Assembly: GCF_014203275.1 (NCBI RefSeq)
Contig: NZ_JACHIP010000009.1
Coordinates: 54,154-118,153, forward strand
Length of the DNA: 64,000 nt
Reading direction: 5' to 3'
Source: Granulicella aggregans
GTDB lineage: Bacteria; Acidobacteriota; Terriglobia; Terriglobales; Acidobacteriaceae
Made by a program: the position numbers and the translations under genes
Notes under the pieces: model-generated
Seen by the model: the letters and a program-made list of their open reading frames with translations, nothing else
Databases searched by the model: none
Told to the model about the DNA's origin: nothing
Shown: one piece after another, positions 26,167 through 35,159 of the stretch
Numbering within the stretch: position 1 is the first letter of the stretch
Layout of the letters: every line of letters begins with the position of its first letter

Positions 26167-26790
26167 ATGCCAAGGAACAGGGAGGAAGTACGGAAGCGTC
26201 TTCAATGGGCGGCACTGGAGCTGTTCCGCGAGCGCGGGTATGAGGAGACCACGGCGGCTGAGATTGCCGCGAAGGCGGGCGTGACAGAGCGGACGTTCTT
26301 CCGTCACTTTCCAGACAAGCGAGAGGTATTATTCGACGGTGGCGCTGCGTTCATTGAAGCGGTGACGGAGGCGGTACGAGACGCTCCTAAAACACTTGGC
26401 CCATGGGATGCTCTGTTTTTCGCGTTCGACTCGGTGAAGCAGATGTTCATTGAGAACCGGCCCTTCACTGAGCCTCGTCAACGCGTGATTGCCAGCAGCC
26501 AGGCATTACAGGAACGCGCGACAGACAAGACCAGAGCGTTGACTGCCGCCCTGGCATCGGCACTATGCGAGCGTGGCCTGACGGTTCCGCAGGCAAATCT
26601 TGCGTCACAGATGGGCATGGCTACGCTCAGCCATGGCGTCTCGGCATGGTTCAACGACGGTTCGATTGATTTGGGCGAGCACATCGTCAGAGCCTTCCAA
26701 GAGGCGCGCGATCTCTCTTCGTCGAATTTAGCAATTGCTAAGGGGACACGGAGAACGCAACGCATACAGGAGAAGGCGAAGCTAACTTGA
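26167..26790 (+). CDS. TetR-family repressor
   Basis: 207 residues. The N-terminal helix-turn-helix is clear (AALELFRERGYEETTAAEIA, then AKAGVTERTFFRHFPDKREV). The C-terminal ligand-binding domain is of the type seen with TetR_C regulators of oxidoreductases. The gene starts 17 bases after the third operator copy and is divergent from the reductase it probably represses. Inducer unknown, probably an electrophile or hydrophobic compound. Confidence 0.85.
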   Translation: MPRNREEVRKRLQWAALELFRERGYEETTAAEIAAKAGVTERTFFRHFPDKREVLFDGGAAFIEAVTEAVRDAPKTLGPWDALFFAFDSVKQMFIENRPFTEPRQRVIASSQALQERATDKTRALTAALASALCERGLTVPQANLASQMGMATLSHGVSAWFNDGSIDLGEHIVRAFQEARDLSSSNLAIAKGTRRTQRIQEKAKLT

Positions 26791-27029
26791 GCTGGATGTA
26801 GCTTTGATCTGTCTCCCGGCGCAACAAGATCAGGAACGATAAAGCGGTATCTCGTCAGCGACCTCTCCGGGTTGCTTGCTGAACAACTCGTTTCGTAACA
26901 GCCTCGTTCCTGCTTCTGCATTGTCCCCTTTGCTGCCTGCGGCGCTCTAGTGACGAAAGGGTGTTGCCCGACTGAGGGAGAAACGGATCCCCTTACAATC
27001 CTCAAAGAGAACACGAACGATGGACCATG

Positions 27030-27779
27030 CTAGACCTGCCCCAGACCGCCATCGACAAAGATTTCAGTTCCAGTGATGTAGCTGCTGTCATCAGAGGCAA
27101 GGAACAAGACCGCCTTCGCGATCTCATCTGGATGGCCGGTTCGGCCGACTGGAACTGCCTTCGCTAAGTTGGTCATACGCTGTTGGCCGACCGGCGAAGT
27201 CCCTACCAACTCGCGGAATCCCTCCGTGTCAATCGACCCTGGACTGACGACGTTGACACGGATCTTGCGATCCTTGAGGTCTGTCGTCCAAGTCCGCGCG
27301 AAAGATCGGATAGCAGCTTTGGAAGCCGCGTACACCGAATTAGATGAGAAGCCCTTGCTCCCGACTACGGAACTGGTCAGGACGACCGTCGAGCCCTCTC
27401 GCATCAGCGGTAAAGCCTTCTGCACACTGAAAAGCAAACCCTTCACGTTTGCGTTGAAGATTCGTTCAAAATGCGCTCCGTCGATCTGGCCCATGGGTGC
27501 GTATTCCGCCGTTCCTGCGTTCGCGAAGACAATATCAAGTCTTCCGAACTCCTTTGTAATTTGATTGAAGAGTCGATCGAGGTCGGCCATATCTGCGACG
27601 TTTCCTTGTACGCCGATACATCCTTTACCGATCTTCGTCACGGCTTCTTCAACCTTGTCTTTGCGGCGCCCGGTTACGTAGATCTGTGCCCCCTCGGCTA
27701 CAAAGAGCCTTGCAGTAGCAAAGCCAATTCCGCTCGTGCCGCCGGTGATCAGAGCAACTTTTCCATCGAGCTTTCCCAT
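27030..27779 (-). CDS. Short-chain dehydrogenase/reductase
   Basis: 249 residues of classical SDR type. GGTSGIGFATARLF is near residue 13, and the TGRR after strand 2 suggests NADP(H). The NNAG position reads ANAG. The catalytic Ser lies in LTSSVVGSK, Tyr/Lys in VYAASKAAIR near 152, and the FVDGGLGQ ending is normal for the family. The 239-base gap on its downstream side (26791-27029) holds nothing recognisable. Substrate unknown. Confidence 0.85.
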   Translation of the reverse strand: MGKLDGKVALITGGTSGIGFATARLFVAEGAQIYVTGRRKDKVEEAVTKIGKGCIGVQGNVADMADLDRLFNQITKEFGRLDIVFANAGTAEYAPMGQIDGAHFERIFNANVKGLLFSVQKALPLMREGSTVVLTSSVVGSKGFSSNSVYAASKAAIRSFARTWTTDLKDRKIRVNVVSPGSIDTEGFRELVGTSPVGQQRMTNLAKAVPVGRTGHPDEIAKAVLFLASDDSSYITGTEIFVDGGLGQV

Positions 27780-27843
27780 GCCACTCCCCTTTATGTTGTC
27801 GATCTGTCCGGCGATAGCCTTGACCCTCGCGGTATGACTACTT

Positions 27844-28035
27844 CTAACCCTTTGGTTTAAATGTCGATACTTCTACCGTTTCGACCTTCTCTCGCATGCC
27901 TTTGCGAAAGGGGGTCTCGTCAACTTTCAATTGAGGCTTGAGCTCTTCAGGTCTTGGTTGATGAACATGCTCTTCAACCAATTTTGTCTGCAGTGCCTCT
28001 TCAAGATCAGGGCGGTTCGTGATGTTTTCCTTCAT
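27844..28035 (-). CDS. Small charged hypothetical protein
   Basis: 63 residues starting MKENITNRPDLEEALQTKLV, rich in Glu, Lys and Pro, probably disordered. It has a credible ATG and lies upstream of the SDR on the same strand. No family is recognised. Confidence 0.4.
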   Translation of the reverse strand: MKENITNRPDLEEALQTKLVEEHVHQPRPEELKPQLKVDETPFRKGMREKVETVEVSTFKPKG

Positions 28036-28201
28036 TGTTTTTCTCTCAAGGAGATCGAAAGAGCCTCCCAGGGTTGGCGTACCTTCGCAGCGAAAAGGAA
28101 GAAGTCGAACAATCAGCTTCCGAATAGAGGAGGGCAGGTGTGAGGCAGTTGGCGCATCAGCTCACTTGAACAACGCGCCAGCGCCTTCCAACCGGCACTC
28201 T

Positions 28202-28998
28202 TTACTTGTCGAAAGATTGACTGGCCCGAACAATAACGTCTGTGACCTCGTCTGGTTTAGCCAGGATGATCACGTGGCACGAATCAGCGGTGATGGTGAC
28301 GGCATTCATGCGTTTTGACATGAACTCTTCCAACTGTGGCTGAATGATGCGATCTCGCCCTGCAATGATGAACCAGGATGGCTTGGTCCGCCATGCTGCG
28401 CCGTGACCGGTGTACCCAACACATCTTGGGCTGTTGGGCCTTGAGTCGCGATAAGCGTCGTCTTCTCTCTCAGAGGTAGATCTTCTGCGAAGTCGGTCAA
28501 GATTCCTTTTGGCAGCAGCTTCAGGTTTCCGAGAGAGTCTGACGTGATCAAATTGTCCGCAGCTATGGGGGCAGGTGGATACATGGAATTGAGCGTCACA
28601 GCCGACTCGCCCGCGTCTGGTGCGTACGCCGCCACGTATACCAAGCCAATAACTTTTGGATCATTTCCAGCTTGTGTGATGACGACTCCGGCATATGAAT
28701 GACCTACGAGGAGTACCGGCGGAGGCGCAATCGCGATCGCACGCTCTACCGTGGCAACATCGTTGGCCAGAGACGTCAGCGGAAGCTGGACCGCCACCAC
28801 GTTGAGACCCTTCTCCTCCAGACGCGGGATGACCTTTGTCCAGGATGAACCGTCCGCCCATGCCCCATGAACGAGCACCACTGTTCCTATCTTGCTGGGT
28901 TTGGACTCTTGAGCCGCTGCTTGTCCTGTTGTACAAAGAAGTGCTGCGACCGCAATGCCGGCGGCGATGCCGATGCTGAGTATCTTGAAGGTTTTCAT
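28202..28998 (-). pseudogene. Secreted alpha/beta hydrolase (HGAWADGS type), frameshifted
   Basis: A signal peptide (MKTFKILSIGIAAGIAVAAL) precedes VLVHGAWADGSSWTKVIP and the nucleophile elbow VGHSYAGVVI. The start at 28998 follows AGGAGAG. After PVTA, one base is missing near 28397: the current frame ends with unrelated residues, while the next frame continues AWRTKPSWFIIAGRDRIIQP, the catalytic-histidine segment CHVIILAKPDEV and a normal end at 28202. As read, the protein lacks its catalytic histidine, so it is inactive unless the lesion is a sequence error. Intact paralogs are at 12500 and 15998. Confidence 0.75.
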
Positions 28999-29164
28999 GT
29001 TCTCTCCTGTTTCCGGGTTGACTTGTATTAGGGGAGCAATCACTCGGTGAGGGTCAGTGGTTGCCGAATCGGATGAAATGCTCAGTCAACCCTCCACTAG
29101 AAACGTAGACAGCATGACCCGTGATCAAGAGAGCGCATCCGGAGCGATGGCGAACTGCTTGGTT

Positions 29165-29920
29165 TTATTGCAGTCCGCCCGAGGCTTGTATGATTTGCCC
29201 GGTGACCCAGCGTGATTTGTCAGAGGCAAGAAAGGTAACGACATCCGCAACGTCCTGGGTCGTTCCAGCGCGCCCCAGTGGCGTTTGGGCAACAAGGTCA
29301 ACCACAAAGGCCGTCTCAGAATTCATTCCCAAGGCACTGACACCCTCGGTCAGTACAATCCCGGGATTTACCGAGTTCACTCGGATACCGCGCCTGCCTA
29401 GTTCTTTGGCGAGAACATGGGTGATGGAATCGGAGGCTGCTTTGGTTGCCGTGTACATCACCGTGCCAGGCAGATTGAGAGTCGTACCGGCGGTGCCGAT
29501 GTTGATGATGCTTCCGCCGGCGTCGCCAAAGCGGAGAGAACCTTCCTTGCACATCAGAAGTGTTCCTAAGACATTCGTATCGAATTGCCTCCGGTACTCT
29601 GCCTCTTCGATCTCCGCGAGAGGACCAAACGTGTAAACGCCTGCGTTATTGACGAGGATGTCTACCTTACCGAAAGCCGCAATCGCCTCCTCGAAGATCC
29701 GCCTCACCTCCGAGAGGTGACTGACTGATCCCTGAATTGCTATCGCAATGCCGCCCGCTGCAGTGATTGCGGCCACAGTCTTTTCCGCACCGGTTTTGTC
29801 TGAAACATAATTCACGACTGTTAACGCCCCTTCGGCTGCCAGCGCTTTTGCGATGGCCGAGCCGAACCCCTTGGAACTTCCGGTGACGATCGCGACTCTG
29901 CCGTCTAGATCCTTATGCAT
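29165..29920 (-). CDS. Short-chain dehydrogenase/reductase
   Basis: 251 residues. AIVTGSSKGFGSAIAKALAA forms the cofactor loop (G-x-G-F-G rather than GIG), NNAG is near 90, INIGTAG replaces the usual catalytic serine region, YTATKAASDSITHVL supplies Tyr and Lys, and IQASGGLQ ends the protein. Similar to 3-oxoacyl-ACP reductase/glucose dehydrogenase-like SDRs. The strand and position suggest it may once have been controlled by the broken HxlR gene upstream. Confidence 0.85.
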   Translation of the reverse strand: MHKDLDGRVAIVTGSSKGFGSAIAKALAAEGALTVVNYVSDKTGAEKTVAAITAAGGIAIAIQGSVSHLSEVRRIFEEAIAAFGKVDILVNNAGVYTFGPLAEIEEAEYRRQFDTNVLGTLLMCKEGSLRFGDAGGSIINIGTAGTTLNLPGTVMYTATKAASDSITHVLAKELGRRGIRVNSVNPGIVLTEGVSALGMNSETAFVVDLVAQTPLGRAGTTQDVADVVTFLASDKSRWVTGQIIQASGGLQ

Positions 29921-30084
29921 GAGGACTCCCTATATCTTTCGAGCGCCGAACTCGTCGGTCATTTCCTAGACTACGAATCTGGCTTCAAGGCGTCTTGGCA
30001 AATAGGCTTCAGGATTGTTCGAAACAATCGACAAAGTGACGCGAGTCTGCACAATCCTCAGAATGGCAATGTCAGGTTCACCGA

Positions 30085-30462
30085 TCAAGCCCGCGAAGGA
30101 GTGATCTTCGCTCTTGCTTTCAAGATCATTCCCCAAGCGGCGAGATGATCCAAGATGGCCCAGATTGTCTCGCTCGTGTCATCGACAAAGTCGTATTCAA
30201 CATGAAGCAAGGTATCGCTCAAAATCCCTTCTCACAACGATGCGTGCGGACTCCAAGGATCCAAGATTGGCTCTTAGTGCCTTCTTCGACGCCTTGGGAA
30301 TGAGCCTCATGAGTCGGCTGAGGCGAACGGGTTCCGGTCGCATGGCGCATAGGATTTCCAGGCTCCGTTTGCCCTGTAGGACCGCTTTTACTCCGAAACC
30401 CGTTGAATGTAATCTGGCCTTCGTGATAGGCCTGCATCAGTCGCCTCAAGTTCAAGCAACAC
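30085..30462 (-). pseudogene. HxlR-family regulator, frameshifted twice
   Basis: Reading across frames gives a typical HxlR winged-helix protein of about 125 residues: a GTG start at 30462 (LLELEATDAGLSRRPDYIQ), then after a lost base near 30388 VLQGKRSLEILCAMRPEPV and LMRLIPKASKKALRANLGS, and after a gained base near 30220 LLHVEYDFVDDTSETIWAIL ending DHLAAWG. No single frame contains the protein. HxlR regulators often sense quinones or aldehydes and control neighbouring reductases; the SDR at 29165 is the obvious former target. A palindrome lies just upstream of the start. The rest of 29921-30696 shows no other gene. Confidence 0.65.
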
Positions 30463-30476
30463 TCGGGCTCTTTAAA

Positions 30477-30496
30477 TAACACGACCAGTCGTATTA
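30477..30496. promoter_or_regulatory. Operator-like palindrome upstream of the HxlR remnant
   Basis: ACGACCAGTCGT at 30481-30492, within AT-rich flanks, is a palindrome with five-base arms around CA. The same core occurs at 32289-32300, and with one change at 42236-42246. It sits about 20 bases upstream of the broken HxlR start on the minus strand and about 200 bases before the TetR gene on the plus strand. Confidence 0.5.
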
Positions 30497-30696
30497 TTTT
30501 GCCGTCTCACTCAGCAATTGTGTATGACAACTTCTTCTTTGACGATGTCTTCAGACAAAACTCAGCGCGATAAGCCAAGCATTAGGCTGATCGGCACCAT
30601 ATCGTTATCTGGTTGCCATTGTGGCCTTGGCGCAAAAAATCGAGCAGCCTCTGCGAGGGTGTTCACCTTCTGTCAACGCTGAAGGATCGAGCGAGC

Positions 30697-31299
30697 ATGA
30701 CTGTAAGAAACAATGAGCAGGGGACGCGGTCGCACATACTTCAAGCTGCATTCGAGATCGTCTGTATCTATGGGTTTTCCGGAGTGACATTAGGGAATCT
30801 CGCAAAACACATAGGAATGTCGAAGAGTGGCCTCTTTGCTCATTTCAAATCGATAGAGCAACTTCACCGGGAGCTGATCAAGCACATTGGTACTGTCTTT
30901 CGCTCGGAGGTTGTGTCCCCAGCTCTCAATGTTGCCGAAGGGCTCCCTCGATTGGAAGCCACCATCTCGAACTGGCTGACGTGGGCGTCTCGTCCGACGG
31001 CGTTGGGCGGCGCTCCGCTCCTAGCCGGCTTTTTCGAATTCGATGACCGTGAAGGTTCGGTCCGAGATTCTCTCTTAGAGGAAGGAGTTCGTTGGTGTAC
31101 TCACCTGCGGTAGCTCGTTACCCAGGCCATCGCAATGGACGACTTCCGCCAGGATCTTGACGCGGAGCAGTTTGTCTTCGAGCTTTGCGGTATCTACTTC
31201 AGCTTCCATGTCTCGGAGCGCTTCATGCGCGATTCAGGCTCGCGTGGTTTCGCAACACTGGCTGTCGAAGAACTCATCAACCGCGCACGCAGGCGTTAG
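30697..31299 (+). pseudogene. TetR-family regulator with in-frame stop
   Basis: The ATG at 30697 starts a TetR protein: HILQAAFEIVCIYGFSGVTL, then GNLAKHIGMSKSGLFAHFKS forms the helix-turn-helix. A TAG at 31111-31113 interrupts the frame, but the same frame continues without further stop for 62 codons (LVTQAIAMDDFRQDLDAEQF, FHVSERFMRD) to TAG at 31299, giving a normal 200-residue length. The truncated 138-residue product keeps DNA binding but loses the end of the ligand/dimer domain, so it may be inactive or unregulated. Confidence 0.7.
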
Positions 31300-31336
31300 C
31301 GAGTCATTCGATATGCAAACTCCACAACAAGGGGGA

Positions 31337-32260
31337 TTAGACCTTGAAGTTCCTACGCCAACGGCCGGGGCTGGTGCCAGTGAGCTTGGCGAATGTCCGA
31401 TTGAACGACGCTTGGTCACAAAATCCGGCGCGGAAGGCAATCTCTATAAGGGATTCATTGGAGTTGAGAAGAAGTTGTTTAGCGTGATCGACTCGCTGAT
31501 CGATAACCCAGCGGTGAACTGGAAGTCCAAAGGTTTTCTTGAAGGACCGCGCGAAATGGCTCACAGACAAGCGGCACTCTTTGGCAATTACCGCCAGCTT
31601 GACATCGTCGTACGTTCCCTTTGACAAGAGCTCCATCGCCCGCCGCCTCTGCCAGGTGGAGAGACCGCCGCTATGTACCTCTTCGTCCTTCGGACGGGAG
31701 CTCCAAAGATGAACCACATGTGAGCAAAAGAGCATCACAAAATGATTCATGAAGGTGGACGAGAAGAGAGAGGGCGCTTCGATACAGGGAATGATAAGGC
31801 TCGTAAGCTGAGCAAAGACCGGAGACTCACTCAAATCCCCATGGCATTCAATGGAGAGTCGAGGCAGCCCGTTCGCGTCGGTGAAGTCGTTGAGCGTTGT
31901 CCGCGGAAGATGGAACTGCACGGAATCGCACGTATGAGCCACCTCAGGCGAAAGTGCCCATTCAGCGTCGATACTGAGGTTTTTGCCAGTGTCGATCTTG
32001 GTATCGGCAGAAACATCAAGCAGCCACCGTTGTTGCACGCGGGCAGAGTTGAGATGGACCGTGACGACCAGCCTTGGCAGATGAACGTAGTCAACCGAAG
32101 CATTTGTCGTTCGGATGTGAGGCAATAGAGGTATCACCGCTGTTCTGCCGCGCATCTCTAATGCGGACCGGATGTACATGGTGTTTCCGATTGACGGGAG
32201 CAAACCTCCATTAAGGTCCTGATACGGCTGTGGGTTACGTCTGTCGTTCATGTCCGTCAC
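31337..32260 (-). CDS. AraC-family regulator
   Basis: 307 residues. The N-terminal part resembles the ligand-binding half of AraC regulators related to AdpA/MtlR-like proteins, and the C-terminal third carries both helix-turn-helix units: LAVIAKECRLSVSHFARSFK and LIEIAFRAGFCDQASFNRTF, ending SPGRWRR. A decayed paralog lies at 60285-60885 with matching core segments. An ACGACCAGTCGT palindrome is about 30 bases upstream of its start, suggesting autoregulation or control by a neighbouring TetR/HxlR protein. Confidence 0.85.
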   Translation of the reverse strand: MTDMNDRRNPQPYQDLNGGLLPSIGNTMYIRSALEMRGRTAVIPLLPHIRTTNASVDYVHLPRLVVTVHLNSARVQQRWLLDVSADTKIDTGKNLSIDAEWALSPEVAHTCDSVQFHLPRTTLNDFTDANGLPRLSIECHGDLSESPVFAQLTSLIIPCIEAPSLFSSTFMNHFVMLFCSHVVHLWSSRPKDEEVHSGGLSTWQRRRAMELLSKGTYDDVKLAVIAKECRLSVSHFARSFKKTFGLPVHRWVIDQRVDHAKQLLLNSNESLIEIAFRAGFCDQASFNRTFAKLTGTSPGRWRRNFKV

Positions 32261-32286
32261 CGCCTTATGATCTGGTGTAATCGATA

Positions 32287-32300
32287 ATACGACCAGTCGT
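32287..32300. promoter_or_regulatory. Operator-like palindrome upstream of the AraC gene
   Basis: TACGACCAGTCGTA, six-base arms around CA, lies 27 bases upstream of the AraC start on the minus strand. It matches the site at 30481-30492. The remaining gap (to about 32678) contains short open frames only, with no recognised gene. Confidence 0.55.
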
Positions 32301-32678
32301 ACGCGCTAAACGTGAAAAGGAATTACCCATTCGTGGGGGGGCTTTTAGGGTGTTTCCTCCCTTTCTGGAACGAGACCAGTCCAGGGAGACCGCCCAATCT
32401 GTTGATAGGCAACAGGTTGCAGTGAACCGAACCAGCAGAATTCGACGAACCATCGATGGAAATCGGAACCCACAACCATGCGTGCGCCTTTCGAGCCTGT
32501 TCCGCTAAAAGCCGAATGATTTTGACAAGAGAATTTAGGCGTACGTCGGTTAACGTTGCGGTAGTCAATTGACACAAGGCGAACGACTCAATAGCCCCAC
32601 CGTCTCGACAGTTCTCTTGGCCTCCCTCAATTCAGTAAGAAGCACGCGTATAGATCGGTTCGCACTTGGAGGTTTAGG

Positions 32679-33080
32679 TTGGCGAGAAGAGACGATACCT
32701 CATCAGCCGGACACCGGATCTTATGTGTGGATGACGATCTTGTATGCCTCCAGCTCTGTCAGACTCTTCTTGAAAGCAACGGGTACACCGTGATCATCTC
32801 CGATCGACCGTTCGAGGCTTTGAAACAAGACTTCGACGCTGTCGACCTAGCGTTTGTGGATTACGACATGCCTGAGATGAACGGCAGAGAGTTGCTGCTC
32901 AGAATGCGCGCGTCAAACGCGACATTTCCCATTGTTCTCCTGAGCGGGCAAGCCTATACCTTGCCGTTCGAGGTGCGCGTCCTCTTCTCAGCTTGCATCG
33001 ATAAGGGCTCGCCGGTACGAGAGATGCTCGAGATCATCGAGCGGTTTCGGACCCAGGGAGACGTGGAGGATTGGGGTTAA
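32679..33080 (+). CDS. Stand-alone receiver-domain protein (CheY-like)
   Basis: 133 residues: acidic pocket ILCVDDDLVCLQLC near 14-27, phosphoacceptor D61 in FVDYDMPEMNG, the serine in IVLLSGQAYT and a lysine (IDKGSP) near 113. There is no output domain. The start is a TTG, chosen because it begins just before the receiver fold. Probably a phosphoacceptor or relay in a kinase network; no kinase is adjacent. Confidence 0.75.
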   Translation: MARRDDTSSAGHRILCVDDDLVCLQLCQTLLESNGYTVIISDRPFEALKQDFDAVDLAFVDYDMPEMNGRELLLRMRASNATFPIVLLSGQAYTLPFEVRVLFSACIDKGSPVREMLEIIERFRTQGDVEDWG

Positions 33081-33100
33081 GCAGGGTGCATCCGGCTCTC

Positions 33101-33124
33101 AGACCTGAATTGCAGGTCGGTTTT
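33101..33124 (+). terminator. Terminator-like hairpin after the receiver gene
   Basis: GACCTG (33102-33107) and CAGGTC (33113-33118) pair across a five-base loop, followed by GGTTTTC. It lies 20 bases after the receiver gene stop. Confidence 0.5.
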
Positions 33125-33195
33125 CATGCCAACCAGCACTAGATCAGCGACAGGTGGCCTCAGCTTCGCTATGATTGCACTGTAAACGGAGTGCC

Positions 33196-33852
33196 ATGGC
33201 AAACACCGGAACTCGCGAGAAGATCATAGAGGCAGCATATGTCCGATTCTATGAGTTCGGATACAACGGCACGAGTGTACAAGACATACTCGATATGGTC
33301 GGCGTTCCCAAGGGAACCTTCTACAACTATTTTAAGAGTAAAGAACTTTTAGGCCTGGAGGCGCTCGATCTCTATGCTTGCGTCGCCGACAAGGTGTTCA
33401 CGCCACCCGACGTCGCACAAGGATCGCCCAGGTCGAAGAAACCTCAGCCATCGGAGATTGCACGCCTACGCGACCAATTTGAGGAAGCTCTTAGGTTTCA
33501 GCAGAGGCAGAAGATCTCTCTCGGCTGCCTTATGGGAAACTTCACCGCGGAATCTTCTGCATTGCCAGAGAGCTTCGGGAAGTTGATCGAAAAGAGCTTT
33601 AATCGTTGGATTGCCGCGGTCTCTGCTTCCCTCCGAGCAGCTCAAGTGAGTGGGGAAGTTGCCCAGTCGCATGATCCGGATAGTCTTGCCAGATACCTGA
33701 TGGCGGCATGGTTCGGCTCGTTGCTGTTGATGAAGAATTCGCAAAACAAGACACCGATCGATGATTTCTTCAGACTATCCTTTGATACGCTCCTGAAAAG
33801 TCAGCCACCGCTAACCAAAAGGAAAGTGCCGCAACGTCGCAAGGGGAAGTGA
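33196..33852 (+). CDS. TetR-family repressor, NemR/AcuR-like
   Basis: 218 residues from the ATG at 33196, which fits the family start (NTGTREKIIEAAYVRFYEFG). The helix-turn-helix is GTSVQDILDMVGVPKGTFYN followed by YFKSKE. The ligand domain contains SLGCLMGNFTAE, the Cys-containing motif of NemR/AcuR-type regulators that sense electrophiles such as quinones, aldehydes or acrylate-like compounds through cysteine chemistry. Basic residues end the protein. The window holds two ene-reductases, classic targets of NemR, but their operon is 19 kb away. Confidence 0.8.
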   Translation: MANTGTREKIIEAAYVRFYEFGYNGTSVQDILDMVGVPKGTFYNYFKSKELLGLEALDLYACVADKVFTPPDVAQGSPRSKKPQPSEIARLRDQFEEALRFQQRQKISLGCLMGNFTAESSALPESFGKLIEKSFNRWIAAVSASLRAAQVSGEVAQSHDPDSLARYLMAAWFGSLLLMKNSQNKTPIDDFFRLSFDTLLKSQPPLTKRKVPQRRKGK

Positions 33853-33888
33853 GATGCCTCGATCTCGGTGCGGAGATGAGATGATACG

Positions 33889-34155
33889 TTATCCGTCGAG
33901 GAAACCACGCCTCATCGCGATCGTAACGGCATGAGTGCGATCGTTCGCGGAGAGCTTGGTAAGAATGCTACTCATGTGATTCTTGACCGCGTCTTCCGAG
34001 ACAGTGAGGCGCGCTGCGGTGAGTTTATTCGAGTGACGGCCCGCAACGAGTCGCAGGACCTGGATCTCTCGCGTCGTCAAAACAGTATCGCCAACATGCT
34101 CCGCGATGAGCTTCGCGATTTCCGGAGGAATGCAGCGCTTCCCCTATGCACTGCT
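33889..34155 (-). pseudogene. C-terminal remnant of a NarL-type response regulator
   Basis: The intact portion is the LuxR helix-turn-helix: TTREIQVLRLVAGRHSNKL, then SEDAVKNHMSSILTKLSAND and a normal RRGFLDG end. Just upstream, RCIPPEIAKLIAEHVGDTVL continues the receiver-linker region of the regulator at 61595, but the frame is broken near 34145 and the receiver domain is missing; sequence homology ends at the stop of the NmrA gene. It is the stump of a third paralog. Confidence 0.75.
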
Positions 34156-35034
34156 CTAGGCGAACAGACCTTTATTCTGCAAAATAAACTCCCTCATTCC
34201 TAGTGGCTTCCTAAGCGTGATCTTCTCTACCCAGTCGTTTGTTCCTGAGAACAGTCCTTCGCGACACTCCTGTGCGACGGAAGCGATGTGCTGCTGGTTA
34301 AACGTCTTCGATCCTACTGTTTTCTCCCAAACCGGCATAAACTCCTTGATCTCAAGGGCCTGATAGGTGATCTTTCGTCCGAGGATCTCCGTCAGGAGGT
34401 CGGCCACTTCGTATTCCGAGAGCTCCGTCGGACCGTAGAGTGGATAGATCTTTCCCGCATGCCCGGTCGGATCGTTGAGAATGGCAGAGATGACGCGTCC
34501 CTGATCCTCAGCGGCGATCGGCGCATAACGGGCGTCGCCAAAAGGAAGGGGAAGAACACTGTCCTTCTGAATGCTTTCCGCGAAATAGATCAACCATTCG
34601 GCAAAGAAGGTGGGACGCAGATGCGTGACTGGAATGCCTGAGCGATCGAGCAGTCGTTCAGCTATCCAATGATTCCTAGCAGCCACGCTTTTGGAAATCC
34701 TGCGTGCTGATATCTGCGACATGTTCACGATGGTGCCGACGCCGGCGTCCAAAGCAGCCTGCGTGAAGAAGGCAGTCGATTCGATGATCCCCGGTATCTG
34801 AATTGGATAGCAGAAATATGCCCCCGTAATTCCAAGCAGAGCCTTGTCGAGGACTGCAAAGTCGAGCAGATCACCTTCGACGATTTCCGCGCCTTGGGCG
34901 CGCAGTTGCTCCGAGCGGGCATCGATTCGGTGGACCAATGCCCGGACCGGAATGCCTAGTCCCAGTAGATTGGCGGCGGCCGCGCTGCCGGTAACACCGG
35001 TCGCCGCCGTGATGAGTATCTTCTTGTTTCCCAT
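34156..35034 (-). CDS. NmrA-family NAD(P)-binding oxidoreductase
   Basis: 292 residues from the ATG at 35034 (AAGGGGAA upstream). ILITAATGVTGSAAAANLLG is the cofactor loop; the motifs AYFCYPIQIPG, VNMSQISARR, NHWIAERLLDRSGIPVTHLR and PIAAEDQGRVI are typical of NmrA/azoreductase-like proteins. Close paralogs are at 41230 (broken) and 53524. A 14-base palindrome lies about 55 bases upstream. Probably an NAD(P)H-dependent reductase of quinones or azo-like compounds, or a redox sensor. Confidence 0.85.
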   Translation of the reverse strand: MGNKKILITAATGVTGSAAAANLLGLGIPVRALVHRIDARSEQLRAQGAEIVEGDLLDFAVLDKALLGITGAYFCYPIQIPGIIESTAFFTQAALDAGVGTIVNMSQISARRISKSVAARNHWIAERLLDRSGIPVTHLRPTFFAEWLIYFAESIQKDSVLPLPFGDARYAPIAAEDQGRVISAILNDPTGHAGKIYPLYGPTELSEYEVADLLTEILGRKITYQALEIKEFMPVWEKTVGSKTFNQQHIASVAQECREGLFSGTNDWVEKITLRKPLGMREFILQNKGLFA

Positions 35035-35081
35035 GTGATTCCCCTTCCGTGTTTGAAGTTCGTTCTTCGTCGCGAGCCAAA

Positions 35082-35102
35082 TTTGCCGTTTGCCGCGGCA
35101 AA
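35082..35102. promoter_or_regulatory. Palindromic operator-like site upstream of NmrA gene
   Basis: TTTGCCGCGGCAAA (35089-35102) is a perfect 14-base palindrome, preceded directly by a further half-site TTTGCCG (35082-35088). It lies in the gap upstream of the minus-strand NmrA gene, where a repressor site would be expected. Confidence 0.5.
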
Positions 35103-35159
35103 TCAATGGAGATGAGCGTGAATTGCGTGCCTACCCCTGGTGACGGTTTCTTGGCTCGA

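Noticed and set aside
29915..30148. Plus-strand frame of 77 codons downstream of the SDR start
   Set aside because: It overlaps the SDR start and HxlR remnant antisense and has no signature.
30219..30482. 87-codon minus-strand frame
   Set aside because: It covers the HxlR remnant in the wrong frame; the correct family residues lie in the adjacent frame.
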